This document shows, piece after piece, positions 41,565 to 54,179 of a DNA stretch of 64,000 nt. Under the pieces are notes generated by a model, which had not been told where the DNA came from, ran no database searches, and saw only the letters and a program-made list of their open reading frames with translations. Position 1 is the first letter of the stretch. The number at the start of each line of letters is the position of its first letter. The translations under genes and the position numbers were made by a program. This stretch comes from Parelaphostrongylus tenuis (lineage: Eukaryota; Nematoda; Chromadorea; Rhabditida; Metastrongylidae): contig JAHQIW010004522.1 of assembly GCA_019055375.1 (NCBI GenBank), forward strand, positions 294,959 to 358,958, given 5' to 3'.

Positions 41565-42690
41565 GTGAAGAGAAAATTGTGAAAAGCTATTTCTGCTCAG
41601 GAAGGCTCACGGTATGAAGCATCATATAAAATCTACTACACTGCGAAGCAACAAATTTGGCCTAACGAGACCGGTGTTGTAGTTTTGCATACATTCCCAC
41701 AATCAACACCTTTGGCGAAAGTTTTTTCTCTCATAAAAGACAGGCATAGCCGCAAATTCTGCTGAATTTGACCACGATAATCATTAAAATCTTTTGACAT
41801 CCTTATAGACCTCGTAAAAAACCAAGATTGCGTTGGCATATTAGAGAATCTGATACACTAGCCTTTGAAACAACTTCAACTGCAATCGTGACAGTTCTCA
41901 AACCGACTTCCCTTCAACCTCCGCATTGCCAGTCAGTGACGTTAATCAGTATTTTTTTTCTGTTTGTCTCGTAAATGCTAAACCCATCATTCCCATAACG
42001 ATTCATGTTACTAGAAAAAATATCATCAGATTATATATGTGATAGGTCATTTTCTCCTTATTATTGCAGCGATTTCAAGTAAAATCATCTATTCGTTGTC
42101 TGAAGAGAAAACATTTAGCTATATTGGGACTCCACATCATCGAACTACTTTCCTTTTAAGTTTTTCTGTCTTCCAATATTATGAAGAAATGATCGTTTGC
42201 ATTTCTGCAATGCCTGTTTGCCTTTTCGCTTGAGCAAGCTATAAATAATAGTACCCAAACTGATCAAGCTTCGGGAAGCAGGCAAAATGTATGAGGAGTA
42301 TGATCAAAGACTTATTTTTCTTGTTTCTTTTTATATTGCCAAATGAACCCGTTGTTAAGCCCAAGCCTGAACTTGACCCTAAGCAGCGTAAGACTTAGTA
42401 CGAAAAGAATATGAATATGTATAGGAAATCTTTTGGTGTCAGAGTTATATGTATTGAGGAGACTTTTCACCAAAGCGAAAAAAACCCTGAAATCAGTAAC
42501 AAGAATCGCACGCCACTTGTGAATCAGTGGATGGCCACAAGGCAGATCAATGGCGTTGGGCGTTAGATCAATTGCTGTGCTTAGTGGATCTATTTCAATC
42601 TTATTTTCTCTGCTACAGGGCAGAGCAATGGTCTTTCCCGAAACGAAGCATAGATTCGTAATCGCTAAATCTCATGCTATAGAGTGGTAA
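41565..42690. other. No gene recognised
   Basis: Frames at 41636-41839 (minus) and 42039-42233 (plus) lack splice support. The stretch 42290-42410 has words related to R5 in reverse. Confidence 0.35.
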
Positions 42691-42699
42691 CTAAGAGTA

Positions 42700-44985
42700 T
42701 CGAGAGAAAGCTGTGTGTTGCAAAAAATACGCGTATATAAAGCACAAATTCACTTTCTTTGATACAGCTCTTGAAAGAATCTATGAAAAAAATACAGTTC
42801 TGTAATCTGCGAGATCCACGCTATCGATTGGGTACTGATAGTCTAGACAAAAAGCTTCATTTTATGAAGTACAAACGCGATAATGCGTGACGCATGTGGC
42901 GCATATTCCTACATGTTCATATGCTTTCGTCAAAAACATATTTTTACTTCGAGTTGCCTCAGCGTTGTGAATGTCTTTCTAAGAAACAAAAACTCTTTCA
43001 AATTCTCCTAGACTTGAGCTTGCTTTTAAATGATTAAAGATAGTTTTTTGTTGAGCCATAGCTTAGCACAGGGTAATCCTTCAAATGTGCTGGTCCGATA
43101 ACAGCAAGATTTCAGAAATCGTTCTTCATACGCGGATTGCATCTGCAAAGTCGATCGATCGCCTGTCGTTATGCAGTCACTCATACACTCTTGCGACAAG
43201 AATTACATGCTGTATATGCTGCTCACTTTTTTTTTGCCACACATCAGTCAAAGCAGCGTTTTTTTCAAATAAATGTAGTGTTGAAGCTGCAGAACTTACG
43301 CTATGAAATGGCTATTAATAGTCTGAGCAAGGAGCTCTGTTCTGCCAGAAATACGCACACATAAAATAAATCTATTTTCCTGCTACAACGCTCTTAAAGA
43401 ATCTTTCTGATTACAATTATGTTTTTAAATACACGTAATCTTGGCCAACGATTGCTTATTATTAGGTCGTTCCATGAGCTTTGACACTAAAGATATAGAC
43501 ACGAAATTTACTGACAAGAAATAATTAAAACACGATGACTTTGCTATCGCTGATTTGTGCATTTTCTTGCCAACATTTTGGTATACAAATTGCCTGTATT
43601 TGCTCTAGGATGAAGCTACCTTTGGATCACTTTCACCTAATACTCATGCGCGAATGGCGCGTAGGGAAAAATGTTCAAGTAACGGGAATTTACTTCAATA
43701 TGATATGAAAATGTGAAGCGTAAGTGTGAAAGCGACAAACTGAAGCTTCTTCTATAGTTTCGATACAAAAAACCCAACAATCTTTCTTTAACGAAGAAAT
43801 AAATTACAAATCAATAATGAAACCCATGGCGCTGTAGAGAGGCTTTTCCAATAATTGGGTGATTTTTTTAAATCCTCTAGATCTACGCTGTGAATCGATG
43901 ATTAACATTCGAGGGAAAAGCTCTGTATTGGAAACAATATGCGTGACAAAGCGCGATAACACGCAGCGCGTGTGAAACACAATTCTATTTTATTTATTAC
44001 AACTCTATATCAAGTTGTTTTGAAAAGCAAAAATAATTTTGAGATTATCATGATTTAGGCTATTTAATGGTTAGTCGAAGTTTGAGGAGAGAGCTTTGTC
44101 TCGCGACATATAAACGCGATAATGCACAGAGCATGTGAAACATGATTTTAAAACCTATACCAGAGCACTGTAGGATGGGGTTTTAAAAATGCAAGTGCCT
44201 TTCTAAGTTTTCTGAGAATTGTGCTTAAGCTGATCACTAATGGTTTGATTTAGAGCCTTTCTCTATCAAATGAGATTCCTTTGAAAATTGCTATCCGTTA
44301 AACGAAATAAACAGACTTTTGCTATAAAACTTGAGGTTTTTCTCCCTTCAAAATAATTTAGATGAAACATATAACTCTGACGTTACAAGGCTTCCTGCTC
44401 ACGTGCACGTGCTCTTTGTGCATAGCTTAGACTGTTTGGGACGAGGCTCGCGCTTGCCATTACTAGCGGGTTCAATGGCTGTAAAGAATTAAAAGAAAAT
44501 CCCATGTCCTAAAACGATAAAGCCAAATTTCTTCTGCATTTCTAACGCAGAAACCCGAAAGTTGTGACGAAGCACAGGGAAATAATCAAATGAGTTACCA
44601 AAATCTTTTTGATAGCACGCGACGCTTGTGGAATATAATCTTATGTTTCCTACTACAGCATTGTTAAAAGGCTTTCTCAGAATTCATCTATGATTCCGAA
44701 ATCCCTGAGATTTTCGTCTCTGGATGAATACTAATCTATGGGAAGAGCTGTGCAATGCTAGGAATGGGCGTTATCGCGCGATAGCACGCAACGGGTGTAA
44801 GGCACATTTTCCTTTTCCCTACTACTACGCTCTCAGAAGGCTTATTTCAAGAACGTAAACACTTTTGATGTTCGTAAAATTTACGCTATTTATTGGTTAG
44901 CAATAGTTCCAGGAAAGAGTTTTGTCCGGCAAAATTTGAAAGCGATAATGAGCAACGCACGTGAGCATAATTTTATTGTTAGTGC
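42700..44985. repeat. Cluster of degenerate ~175-bp monomers (R5)
   Basis: The unit, read left to right, is: TTACGCTATtaATGGTTA, AATAGTTc, GGAAAGAGCTCTGT, AAATACGCGCGATAACGCAC, GCGTGTGAAACATAATTTTA, CTACTACAGCGCTCTTAGAA, GGCTTTCT. The AGCTCTGT-like word recurs at 42707, 43331, 43916, 44086, 44740 and 44915; the spacings 170 and 175 give the unit length. Single units are much diverged. The cluster runs straight into RTE copy 5, and single units lie upstream of RTE copies 1 and 2. Confidence 0.7.
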
Positions 44986-46430
44986 TGCAACTGCAGTGGA
45001 GGACGCTGCGCACAGTAGTCATCTATGAAAAGGGTAATTGGAGGAATCTGTGCGACTGTTGTCCAATCTGCTTGTTAAGCATACTTGCCGAGCTCTTCAA
45101 GAAGATAATCCTTCTGCGCATATAAAGAGCATTGGACGAGGAAAACCGGTTGAGAAGCAGGATTTCGACAGGGATTCTGCTGCGTGGACCACATACAAAC
45201 CGTGTCGAGGATCATAGATGTCTGAAAATACCACCTGCCCTCAATCCTAACTTTCATCGACCATGAAAATGCATTTGATAGCAACGAAGCAAGCGCAATG
45301 CTGAAAGCGGTTGTCGATCAAGGAGTGGATCCTTCCTGCATAAGAGTTTCATTCGACTCTTATCGGAACTGTACTACAAAAATAGAGCTCTTCCATCAAC
45401 CTTTTACCATACCCACAGGAAAAGAGGCTCGATAAGGCGATACGATATTACCAAAGTTGTACACCGCAACACTGTAGTGCATACTGAAGTCGCTTAATTG
45501 GGACGAGAAGGTCACACACATCTATGGAAAAATGTGCCAAACCCTCGTTTTGCGGATGACATTGTCTTATTCTCGAAAAGCACCAAGAGACGATGCTCAA
45601 GGAATATTACGAAGCGGGGAAGGAGATTGGACTACGTATTGATCACATGAAGACCCAGTTTATAAAAAACCAATGGTGAACAGATCAGACTGGATGGATC
45701 TCTGATTACGAAGACCTCCTCTTACGTGTACTTTGGTCGTTCATTGAATATGAAGACAATATGAAGGAAGAACTTGACAGAACAAGGAAAACAGCGTGAT
45801 CCGCATACGGATCTCTGAGAGAAGCCACCGACCAAACAGTGGGCCCTAAATTACGAGCTAACCATGCCGATTTAACAGTCCCTGCACCTCTGTTATGGAG
45901 CAGAGAGGTGGGCTGTTACCTCGGCCTCGTCAAGGCTACTGCGAACGACTCACATGGCGCTTGAACGATGTCTTCTGAAAATAAATCGGCACTCACAACA
46001 CGTAGTCCGGCTTGAGCAGCTCAGATCTCAGAAATTTATCTCATCTTCGTGATCAAGAAGAGTTCACATCAATAGATCATATGGTAAGAAGATCAGACGA
46101 CAGATGGACAAAACGAACTGTGGAGTGGACGTCACGAGAATACATTCGTCCTCGAGGACGACGACCACCTACACGTTGGGAGGACGTATTCACTAGAAGA
46201 ATTAACCAGCTGTTTTCATATCTGTATTCGTATCAGCTGAATTCGTGCTTGCCGATATTCTGAAGATCACGTCATGAAGCTCGCGCCGGTGGCTATGCTC
46301 GAATCAAACTACCGCCATGGACGAGAACGCGAGAAGACCAGACGAAATGTGCTGGGGTCCACACAGATCGTGATGACGGACCGTTCAAGTATCCAAGTAT
46401 CCAAGTGCTGCAGCGCTGTAAGAAGCTCTT
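44985..46430 (+). mobile_element. RTE remnant 5, longest copy (RT to 3' end)
   Basis: Broken plus-strand frames run in correct RTE order: RT start ESVRLLSNLLVKHTCRALQ-like (44.99-45.12), AGF-region (45.13-45.22), FIDHENAFDS-type motif A (about 45255), YKNRALPST (about 45378), the catalytic FADDIVLFSK (about 45553), then ERWAVTS, ALERCLLKINRHSQHVVRLE, QLRSQKF (45.9-46.03), and in one open frame VRRSDDRWTKRTVEWTSREY, PRGRRPPTRWEDVFTRRINQ. The 3' end carries a CAAGTATC double repeat (about 46387-46405). Many frameshifts; the FADD box survives. Confidence 0.8.
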
Positions 46431-47850
46431 CTAAAAACAAGTACGTCTTTGGATTCACCCTTTTGGATAATTTCTAAAAGCCTAACAAAAAATCTATGCC
46501 CAACAAAAGAGGTTGGTTCGATAGTATCCGCACGATAACAGAAAAATACCGATTTAGAGAAGGGTACAGAGCTCTCGGCGTTTGTCAATACATAGGCGAT
46601 GAATCATGCTCTCGACTTCATCAAATTTCGTTTCAAGTGGCTGAATGCATATTCAGTATTATACAATGACTCGCCGTGACAAGAGATATAATATTTCATT
46701 GCTGCTATACTTTAAGAGATGTCTGATAATGATATGCCTACCTGGAGACATGGAAAGCATAGCAAGCCTAGTTAACGAGTTTTCCAATGACTACGTGCGT
46801 AACAGAGCACTTCTATCCACTATGTCACACTCGCCCCTTGTAAGGAATCCCCTAAAGAAAGCATTGACGAAAATGGCAGATCAAATGTGTCCTTATCAAA
46901 AAAGATATCTGAGGGAGACATGAAATTTCGAAGGAAACCTTTCCATGTGATACCAAAGAACAGACTGCACGAAGAATTACGCTTAAAAACCTAACAGCCA
47001 AAAAATGAATATCGTCGATCAATACGTAACTATCTCACTTGATTTCGCATGTTATCTCGCTTAAAACACTCGTTGCAATCTGAGTGTGGTTCATTATCGA
47101 TTGTAACTCCATGACATGTTGATGCTCTTCTAACGAGATATTCGGTGAGTGCTTGAGTGTCCTATAACAGACAAATAAATTTTCATTTATTCGTAATCAA
47201 AACTGTAAAATATTTAGTGATTGATTGAAAAGCCGGCCCAATATAAGTGAGCTCAGTGGATAATACTGGATTATTAATCGATCACCTATTGAGCATATCG
47301 GTCCCAACCAGTTGGTCGCGGAAGATAACGTATTGACCAATATGAGCAACAGGTTAATTGTCTTTACTATTACCAAAAAAACGTTTTGTATATTCGGTGC
47401 GTTCTTTACTGTAAAATAATTTTTATACTTATACGTGCGCCTTTTTCTTAGTATCTGTCTCAATACCTTTTTTTGAAGCAACCAAAAATAACCGGATCGC
47501 CACTAGAAGGTTCCTTTTTGCTGCTTATTTAAAAAGTAAGCGATGCTGTCTGTCTCCTATTGTTGCGCTATGTTTTGTGTTGTTTTTATAGGAAAGGAGA
47601 TTGAAAGAGAATTTACTCGTTTGCACGCACAATGAGTACGCTTACGTTGAGCATACCGGCGATGACAAGAACATCGTTCTTCCAAAATTACCTATGTCGT
47701 AGCGGACTCCCTTCTATTTTACGCTTTTTGACAAAGTTCGTGGCTTGCACCTCACGCTACAAGTTAGCTGCGCCTTCCATCCAATTGGGATTTGGATAGC
47801 AGATTGGCTAAGGAGGATAGAGCAATTTTATTTTAGCAATTGATAGGGCT
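46420..47850. repeat. F1 dispersed repeat, copy d
   Basis: The full-length reference copy for F1, directly after RTE copy 5. Plus-strand text: HALDFIKFRF (about 46.6 kb) and ASLVNEFSNDYVRNRALLST, MSHSPLVRNPLKKALTKMAD (frame 46645-46923). Minus-strand text: WKNDVLVIAGMLNV (about 47.65 kb, OTU-like). The presence of coding-like text on both strands means either two ORFs in opposite directions or a wrong reading on one side. Confidence 0.6.
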
Positions 47851-48400
47851 TCGTAGGCTATTGCTTGTTGCAAATACGCAGCTCTATTTGTGAGATTTCG
47901 TAAATTTAATCAGCCATCTGTCAAAAAATTTGATTTCTAAGTGATTCCAATGTCAACAATATCCTTTTAGAGCTTTCTGGCCATAGTAGATTTATTCGTA
48001 ATATGAAGATAGAAGCTAACATATTTAGTAGTCTTTATCGTCGCTGTTGTTTCTAATTTAACCTCTTCATTGGTTAAGAAATCGCAAATAATATGTGGTT
48101 ATATTTGCAAATGTTTTCTTGATGAATTTTTAATCGATTTCGATGACATTTCATGGAACGTTGCTTCATTACTATAACAAAATTCTTTAGGATATCACAC
48201 GATGTGCTGACTGATACATTTCCTGTAGATAGCAACAAAGATACATGGCTGTTGGAGGGCTTACCCGGATCGACAACGGTATTCTTCTTCTTAGAGGAAA
48301 CGGAAGTTTTGACTGCTTACCATTAAGGGCTTGAAATAATTTCAAATCCAAATTTGGAAACGTAAGTCTTATCTTACGCATATTTTTTATTTGAAAAAAG
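47850..48400. other. No gene with good support
   Basis: A short minus-strand exon-like stretch at 48312-48265 (KTSVSSKKKNTVVDP before GTAAGC) lacks partners. Confidence 0.25.
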
Positions 48401-48830
48401 TAGTAGCGCAGCGGTAGTTTCTGTGGTAGTGAGGTAACACGCGGCCTCTGTATGAGTGAGAAGCAAGTTTGACTCTCACCTGAGAACCAAAGATTTGGAT
48501 GCCACTCAGCAACCTTAAATGTAGGCGAAGTGTATTAGAGATTTTTTTGCTGTTTGTTTATCTGTTAAGCTGATACAGATGATGACATGTTGTGTTTTCA
48601 GTGACATAAGTTTTTTTTTACAAACGAAGGCAGTCATTGCGTAGGGCTAAAATGCGATTAAGAGAAATAAGGAGTGAGGGCTTGGATGGTGTAGTGCGTG
48701 GGCGCCCACACTTGTAATGGGTTATGGTGGTTTTATACCTATTGCACACACATCAGGTCCTGAGTTCTGCTCGTTCTGAAATTGATGCTCTTATATGTCA
48801 CATCGTACTTAGCCGATGGAAAAATGAAGT
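48400..48830 (+). mobile_element. tRNA-headed SINE-like repeat S5, copy 2
   Basis: Partner of 7975-8390. Head TAGCGCAGCGGTAGTTTCTG, end TTATATGTCACATCGTACTT. Confidence 0.55.
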
Positions 48831-49039
48831 AAAAAAAAATCAATGAAGAAGTGATTTATTGAATATTGAATTTTCTCTTCAACAGGTTAATAAGTTTTTA
48901 GATTTATGATCCCTTCGTTTAATTGCTACTGAATAATCTGTTGTAATACCTATTATCATGTAGAGAGTCGTGTTTTACATCAACCCTTTCGAGACCGCAG
49001 TTGAAATCACCGCAAGCAGTGCGATGCGCAGTCGGAGCG

Positions 49040-49720
49040 CTGTTTTCACTATTTATTGATCTTCTCATAGGTCTGGGCACTGGAGCAATAAACATAAAAC
49101 TTACGTACCAAAAGTGATAAAATTGCTTAACAGCACTATTAAGTACGCGCCATCAGTCTGGAACATTTCTGCCGTCTTCAGGGCAGCAAATTAGTACTGC
49201 ACTCCTAGAGTTCGTCATCCTTGTATTCAATAAAAATTGTTAGTCCGCGACGCATATGATGATGTCTCGAAACTCCTTCTTGCTCATGAAGTGCTCCAGC
49301 TACCGGAAGACGTGATAGTCAGAATGTGACGAGCCAGGACTCTCCGGCAGATGATCCTGCAACTTCCAGCCGAAATCCGTCAACTTCCTCTTTGCCAATT
49401 TGGCAATATGCAGTCTTGTGTTAGCGCAATTATGCTTGAGTGAAATCGTGTTCAATCCATTGGAGCATCTTCTTTTTTTGGACTGCTGCGTTCAATATTC
49501 TGCTGATTTCGCATAATCATAGTCAAAGCACTAGGCCAACTTCTCGAAAGCTGAGATCAGTTCCTCTTCACTTACTTCCATGACGGCCTCTTCATCAACT
49601 TCACGTGGACTTACAGAGCTTAGGTGACCCTTCAAGTTCGTGTTTCCGGTGCGAAAATCAGCAAGGAACCTGAGTGTTCAGTTACCATATCCATGTAAAC
49701 TCCAGCCAGTCTACATTTTG
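49040..49720 (-). mobile_element. mariner-family transposon remnant 2
   Basis: Minus-strand text TRLHIAKLAKRKLTDFGWKL, then LPESPGSSHSDYHVFR and LEHFMSKKEFRD, then CPEDGRNVPD. This matches the C-terminal catalytic third of mariner transposases (DNARPH...A...L...GWE.L.HPPYSPDLAPSDYH.F..L..FL..K.F), with the catalytic (Y)SPDLAPSD(Y/F) region degraded to ESPGSSHSDY. Further N-terminal text EEELISAFEKLA lies at about 49560. A different mariner lineage from remnants 1, 3 and 4. Confidence 0.7.
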
Positions 49721-50079
49721 AACCATTTGAAGTTTATTCGTTCTGATCTGTAATGTTTAAAACGTGCTAATCTAGGATTATCTAGCCAACAAGGCCAATA
49801 CATTCTCCACGAATGAGTTAAGGACAAATTTTGCGCGCGAGTTCGGAGCGCATTTAAAATCACACAATGGTAATATTTAGGAAGCAGCATCTTGTGATAT
49901 GTGAATATTTCCATTTAAGTGTGTGAAAAGTGAGAGATCGCACTGATTGCTATGGATAAACTGCAATGAAATTAGAGACTAGTGAAAATGACGAAGTATT
50001 GATCGATGCTACCAAAAACGTTATTGTTTTTACTCTTGTACAAACATGAGAAACGATCAGCTTGAAGTTGTACTTTTTT

Positions 50080-50340
50080 TTGTAATGTTCTTACAGAAAA
50101 GGAAACTGCAAGAGAAATCGCTCACCTCACGAGTGCGCGTACTTTAAGCATACCGACGATGACTGGATCGTCGTTCATCCTGAATTCCTTATGCTTTTGG
50201 TAAGTTTCAACTTGATTTACAACTTTTACCGGAGATTTCTATTGTTCTCAGCTTGAGCCCCAAGCAAGTCGCGCCCTTCATCCCAACAGGGGTTGGAATT
50301 TTGATAGAATACTGGTTTTCTATAATAAAGCACTGAACTT
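50080..50340. repeat. F1 dispersed repeat, copy e (fragment)
   Basis: Matches the OTU-like part of F1 (47.58-47.83 and 5.72-5.95 kb): GAAACTGCAAGAGAAATCGC, AGCATACCGACGATGACTGG, CATCCTGAATTCCTTATG, CGCGCCCTTCATCCCAACAG. On the minus strand MNDDPVIVGMLKVRALV is readable. Confidence 0.55.
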
Positions 50341-50929
50341 GATCAATCGGTAGGACTTCGTTGGCCATTGATAGGCGAAATACGTGAACACATGACTTAC
50401 CCACATCACTTCGCCGTGCCCTGATTAGCCTCAGTTCTAACGGACCAACATAAGAGATACGTTGATCAGATGCAAATTTTGAGTACACGAAAATGTTCGG
50501 CATTCTCAACGGCGTAGCTGTTGGCCGCCTTCAAACCGCCTCCTTTACAAAATAGTGCCGAGCAGCCCTGTGGGTTCACGGCGATGTCTCGCAGACACTG
50601 TACACTTGTGGGGTCGCATAGACCTATGCCAAGAAATCATTCCAATAGGATCAATCAAAGCTAAAAGCAATTCTGTTTATTTCTTATCTCATTTCATTAG
50701 TGATCGGCAAAAAGCATTATTCAGCATTTTATCGTCAGCGATCGCACTAGCCATAACTACCAAGTAGACTACCGCCTAGCAAAGTAGAATACCATTAACA
50801 GTGACATGGCAAGAGAAGAAATACGCCCGTGATCTGTTACCGAACATTTGATACTCCTTATGTTACACTAGATATCTTTCACTACGCTAAATGACATCAG
50901 AAGCCTGAAGGTCTTCCTGCGTGTTTTTT

Positions 50930-51110
50930 ACTTAGCGCTTACATATTACATGCTGTCTTTTGAGTGGCACAAGTGTTCTTTGATTCATTCAATCACTAGG
51001 AAAAGATAACTGTGGTTAGTTTCCCATTCACACATGTCGAGTTCAATGTTTTGCTCGTATCTCAGCATTCCTATGATTTTATATCACACCATAGCCTACC
51101 GATAAGAAGT
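50930..51110 (+). mobile_element. SINE-like repeat S5, headless copy 3
   Basis: Shares GAGTGGCACAAGTGTTCTTT, GCTCGTATCTCAGCATTCCT and TTATATCACACCATAG with the S5 body. The tRNA-like head is missing. Confidence 0.45.
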
Positions 51111-51114
51111 TAGT

Positions 51115-52300
51115 CAAACACTAAATTGTGCAGCATTCCTTCTTGCCTGGTTTTCCTTTGTGATTTCATTGTCACCTCATAAAAGGCTATCGTCACCTGT
51201 TGCCCATTGTCTTCATTGAAGTCCCAAATGTTGATAAAAGACTTCATTCTTCTCAAATTGGGATTTTTAAATTTTGCATGCTGTATAAATATCACATTTT
51301 TGATATTTCCTTTTTCAGCGACCGATACTATCAAACATTGGACTATCACTTTGTTATAGGGTGATACATATGTTGTACTCGTATTATCTGCATTGACATT
51401 ACTTAAGAATAAAGCAGTATTACTAGTGAATTAAACTTTGTCATAAAGCTTTCACCCGCAAAAAAAGCTTTTAATCCTTCGCTCACTGATCTTTCCAGAA
51501 GTGTGGTTTCCTATTGGTAAACATCAGTGAGGCACGGTTGATGGTGCCTCCTCCAGTTACACAGTGTTATCGACGACTGATAAGCTTTAAGTAAACGTAC
51601 TATCTATTCATCGAAACTCGCATCCCTTTGGAGCATAGATCGTGTCTATGTAATTTATCCAACGGAATGAGGTAGCATCGCGAAATCTATTCAACAGGAT
51701 GAGCGTAGCGTCGCAGTCAGTGGTTCTTTGCAATAGCGAAGTTGCTGGTGGGTCTTGCAGCGATTTTACTCCTTGCAAAAATGATGCCTGATAAGATCGA
51801 ATTACGGTTCATTTTTCATGGATTAATGATAATATACTTTATCCTTCGATCGCTTACTTATAAACCGGGTTACAGATATGCGCTGTGCCTCACAACTTCC
51901 AAAATGATAATTTGAAGAGGAGCACGATAGAAAGCTGAATGGATAAGTCCTAAAGCATAGTAATTTGTACGATTTGAATCTTTTCCTATACCGCTACTTC
52001 ATAGGTCTCTTAAATAATGCCTGATCCAGAGTAAATTGAATTCTAACTAAAGATTTAATTCCTAAAAAGTGAAAGTGGAGCGCATGACATTTGTTACGAA
52101 TGTTATCCTCTTTTTAAGTGCAACGTATTATTAGGGTCTTTTGACCAAATAATGCTTAGTATTTGTTACACAACCCGTTATTACATTTACTTCACTGATC
52201 CTAGTACTTCTAGCATTCTATTTCTTACCTTATATTCATTGTCCCAAACGATTTCAAGCATTTTGCACGCCGTTTCGACTGATGTTCTGCACGAAGTCTG
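51115..52300. other. No gene recognised
   Basis: AT-rich; a 79-codon minus-strand frame (51110-51349) has no splice support. Confidence 0.35.
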
Positions 52301-52310
52301 ATACGGTACT

Positions 52311-52367
52311 TATACAGTACTAGGCAGCTGTTCTTTCGCCCTTCTAGGCTCATTAGTGGCACAGTGT
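52311..52367 (-). ncRNA. Hammerhead ribozyme class A-like, degenerate
   Basis: Minus strand: GTGCCA, CTAATGA (G5 to A), GCC..GGC stem II, GAAA intact, then ACAGCTGCCTAGTA, which no longer folds as stem III. The flank CGACGCCGAGTAACAAATC at 52410 is the same as beside the 18 and 33 kb copies. Confidence 0.35.
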
Positions 52368-52399
52368 CTTTCGGTTCAGCCGAATCCCTTAGGAACATA

Positions 52400-52500
52400 C
52401 CCCTGTATATAGAGAAATCGACGCCGAGTAACAAATCACTGCAAATCAGCTAACAAAATCTCTCGAAATTGCAGTACAGTCGAGCATTTGTGGCTGGCTA
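52400..52500. mobile_element. Fragment of the hammerhead element body
   Basis: ATCGACGCCGAGTAACAAAT and GCAGTACAGTCGAGCATTTG match 18.12/18.80 and 33.10/33.16 kb. Confidence 0.5.
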
Positions 52501-52952
52501 AATAATTAGACTTCTACTTCGGACTGTTCATACAGGCCTCGTCTAGAACAATGACAGTCTGACTTTCTATTCTGAATACTAATCACTCATCATGATTTGA
52601 GCGAGGTCTATACAAACAGTAGAGAGTAAATCTCTGAGTCTGGAGATTTCGCTCTCATCACAAATATCGCAAAGTAGTGATCGGGTAAATCTCATTGCAT
52701 TTTCTTAATTTTTCAATTAGCAAATTTCGCTGTGGTTTGCTTATGTCGCTTCCAAACTCGGCTTCTTCGGCCTCAATTGCTGATCCTTTACCTTAACCTT
52801 TTGTTATCGCCATCTCGCAATGTTTTTCACGTCACACGTGAACTGATGAGATTTATCGTCGTAAATCATTTAGAGATTTAGAGAAAAGTATCCATTGGTA
52901 CTAGGTGGTCGTTTCTGGGCCATGCATGTGCTTTATCATGGTCACTCATACT

Positions 52953-52995
52953 GTGCAAGACACGTGTTTCGGCTTGTCATACTCGTCAGTTGCAC
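52953..52995 (-). ncRNA. Hammerhead ribozyme class B, intact core, new stem I
   Basis: Minus strand: GTGCAA, CTGACGA, GTATGACAAGCC, GAAA, CACGTGT, C, TTGCAC. The core fits CUGANGA and GAAA. H17 is C (the classical GUC site). Stem I is GTGCAA/TTGCAC, 6 of 6 pairs although its sequence differs from the 33.3 kb copy. Stem II keeps only the closing G-C pair. Predicted cleavage is after the base at 52959. Confidence 0.75.
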
Positions 52996-53139
52996 GGTGC
53001 CCTACGGCTCAGCCAGTTCCACGGGAGATATTCCCTATCTATATCATTTTTTCATGTAGTGTTATTGTTCAACTAGTAGTTACACTGACCGTTTCCCTCA
53101 TTTCTTACTTCTGTTCGTTTCAGTAGATGTTTAATCATT

Positions 53140-53395
53140 ACTTATCTAGTTAAATGACCTGTTATCATACCTTTTGTTGTCCAGGTCCCAGTACTTTTAG
53201 CATTCGATTCTTTTTTCGCCCTCTTCTTAAATAACTCAGAATACTGGTCGAGCATGTGTCCTTGGTCTCTCCAAGATAGCCCGGCTGTAGCATTCCACAG
53301 AGCGTTATCGTAGACTATCGAAGAGAGTTGGATGGTAAAACTCGGCTTCACGCGCGCAGCGACGAATAGCACAACCACACGGCTATAGCGCCCCC
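53140..53395 (-). mobile_element. tRNA-headed SINE-like repeat S4, copy 2
   Basis: Minus strand: GGCGCTATAGCCGTGTGGTT, GCTATTCGTCGCTG, AAGCCGAGTTTTACCATCC, AAAGTACTGGGACCTGG. Partner of 23610-23880. Here the T-rich side lacks the AAATA tail. Confidence 0.6.
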
Positions 53396-53399
53396 TGTG

Positions 53400-53950
53400 A
53401 ATGCTTATCGTACTAATATCGTTTACTCACTACTGAATAATTTAGCCTTGTCTCACATCGCTGTTGGAGGCGTGTCAAATTTCAAATCAAGCGGCGGATT
53501 CAACCATTCCGACCTAATAGGCACTATCCCCGCCGCACGCTTCTGCGTCTCTGGCCGCGCAACCATCATCGATTTCTAGGGGCATTGCTGCAATCTCTTC
53601 CTACCAAAGCGGCCGTGCTAAGCCGCTGGCTATTGGAAGTCTAAGCTATTCTCTGTGATTTCGCCTTTATACTACTCGTAAGTGTTCTACCATTTCTGAT
53701 GTTCGGTGTTTCTCACCGTGTCATCCTTATGTGGCGAATATTTTATGTTTATTTTTTCGCATCTCATTGTCCGATTCTTTTGCGTAATTTTCAACAATTC
53801 CAATGCTCTATGATTATTTTCTGGAAAGACCTTTCTAATGCACTATAGCAGTGAAAATGAGATTGACCTTCAAATACGCAACGCCATAGCTTGTCGGCTA
53901 AGGTGTAAGTGGTTGCGGATTGATAGCGCGATCGATGCCCGCGGAAACGA
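53400..53950. other. No gene recognised
   Basis: A GC-richer patch (CCCCGCCGCACGCTTCTGCG, about 53530) was noted but no exon or RNA could be supported. Confidence 0.3.
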
Positions 53951-53959
53951 GATGTGGAA

Positions 53960-54075
53960 TGCTATTTTACTATTGAATTCAGAATTGTTATTTGTGATAC
54001 TTGTGATTTCTAGTGTTCGCGTTACGGATGAAACGCGGGCTCGACTCCCGTCAGAAGTCGTATTTTTATTTTTGT
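53960..54075 (+). mobile_element. tRNA-like repeat (family S3), degenerate copy
   Basis: CGGATGAAACGCGGGCTCGA then CTCCCGTCAGAAGTCGTATT is the 3' half of the S3 tRNA-like module; the 5' half is not recognisable. It lies about 230 bases upstream of a better copy. Confidence 0.4.
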
Positions 54076-54179
54076 GGACCATTCAACTTTCTTAGGTTTA
54101 TATGAATTATCACAGTACTGCGAAAAATGCAGTAAAACACTAGAAATCGCGAGTATTATTTATCACAATGGCTGCCAGC

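Noticed and set aside
52845..52900. CTGATGAG followed by a 6-bp stem (GATTTA/TAAATC), hammerhead-like
   Set aside because: The GAAA box is absent (ATTT instead) and no stem I or III could be drawn.
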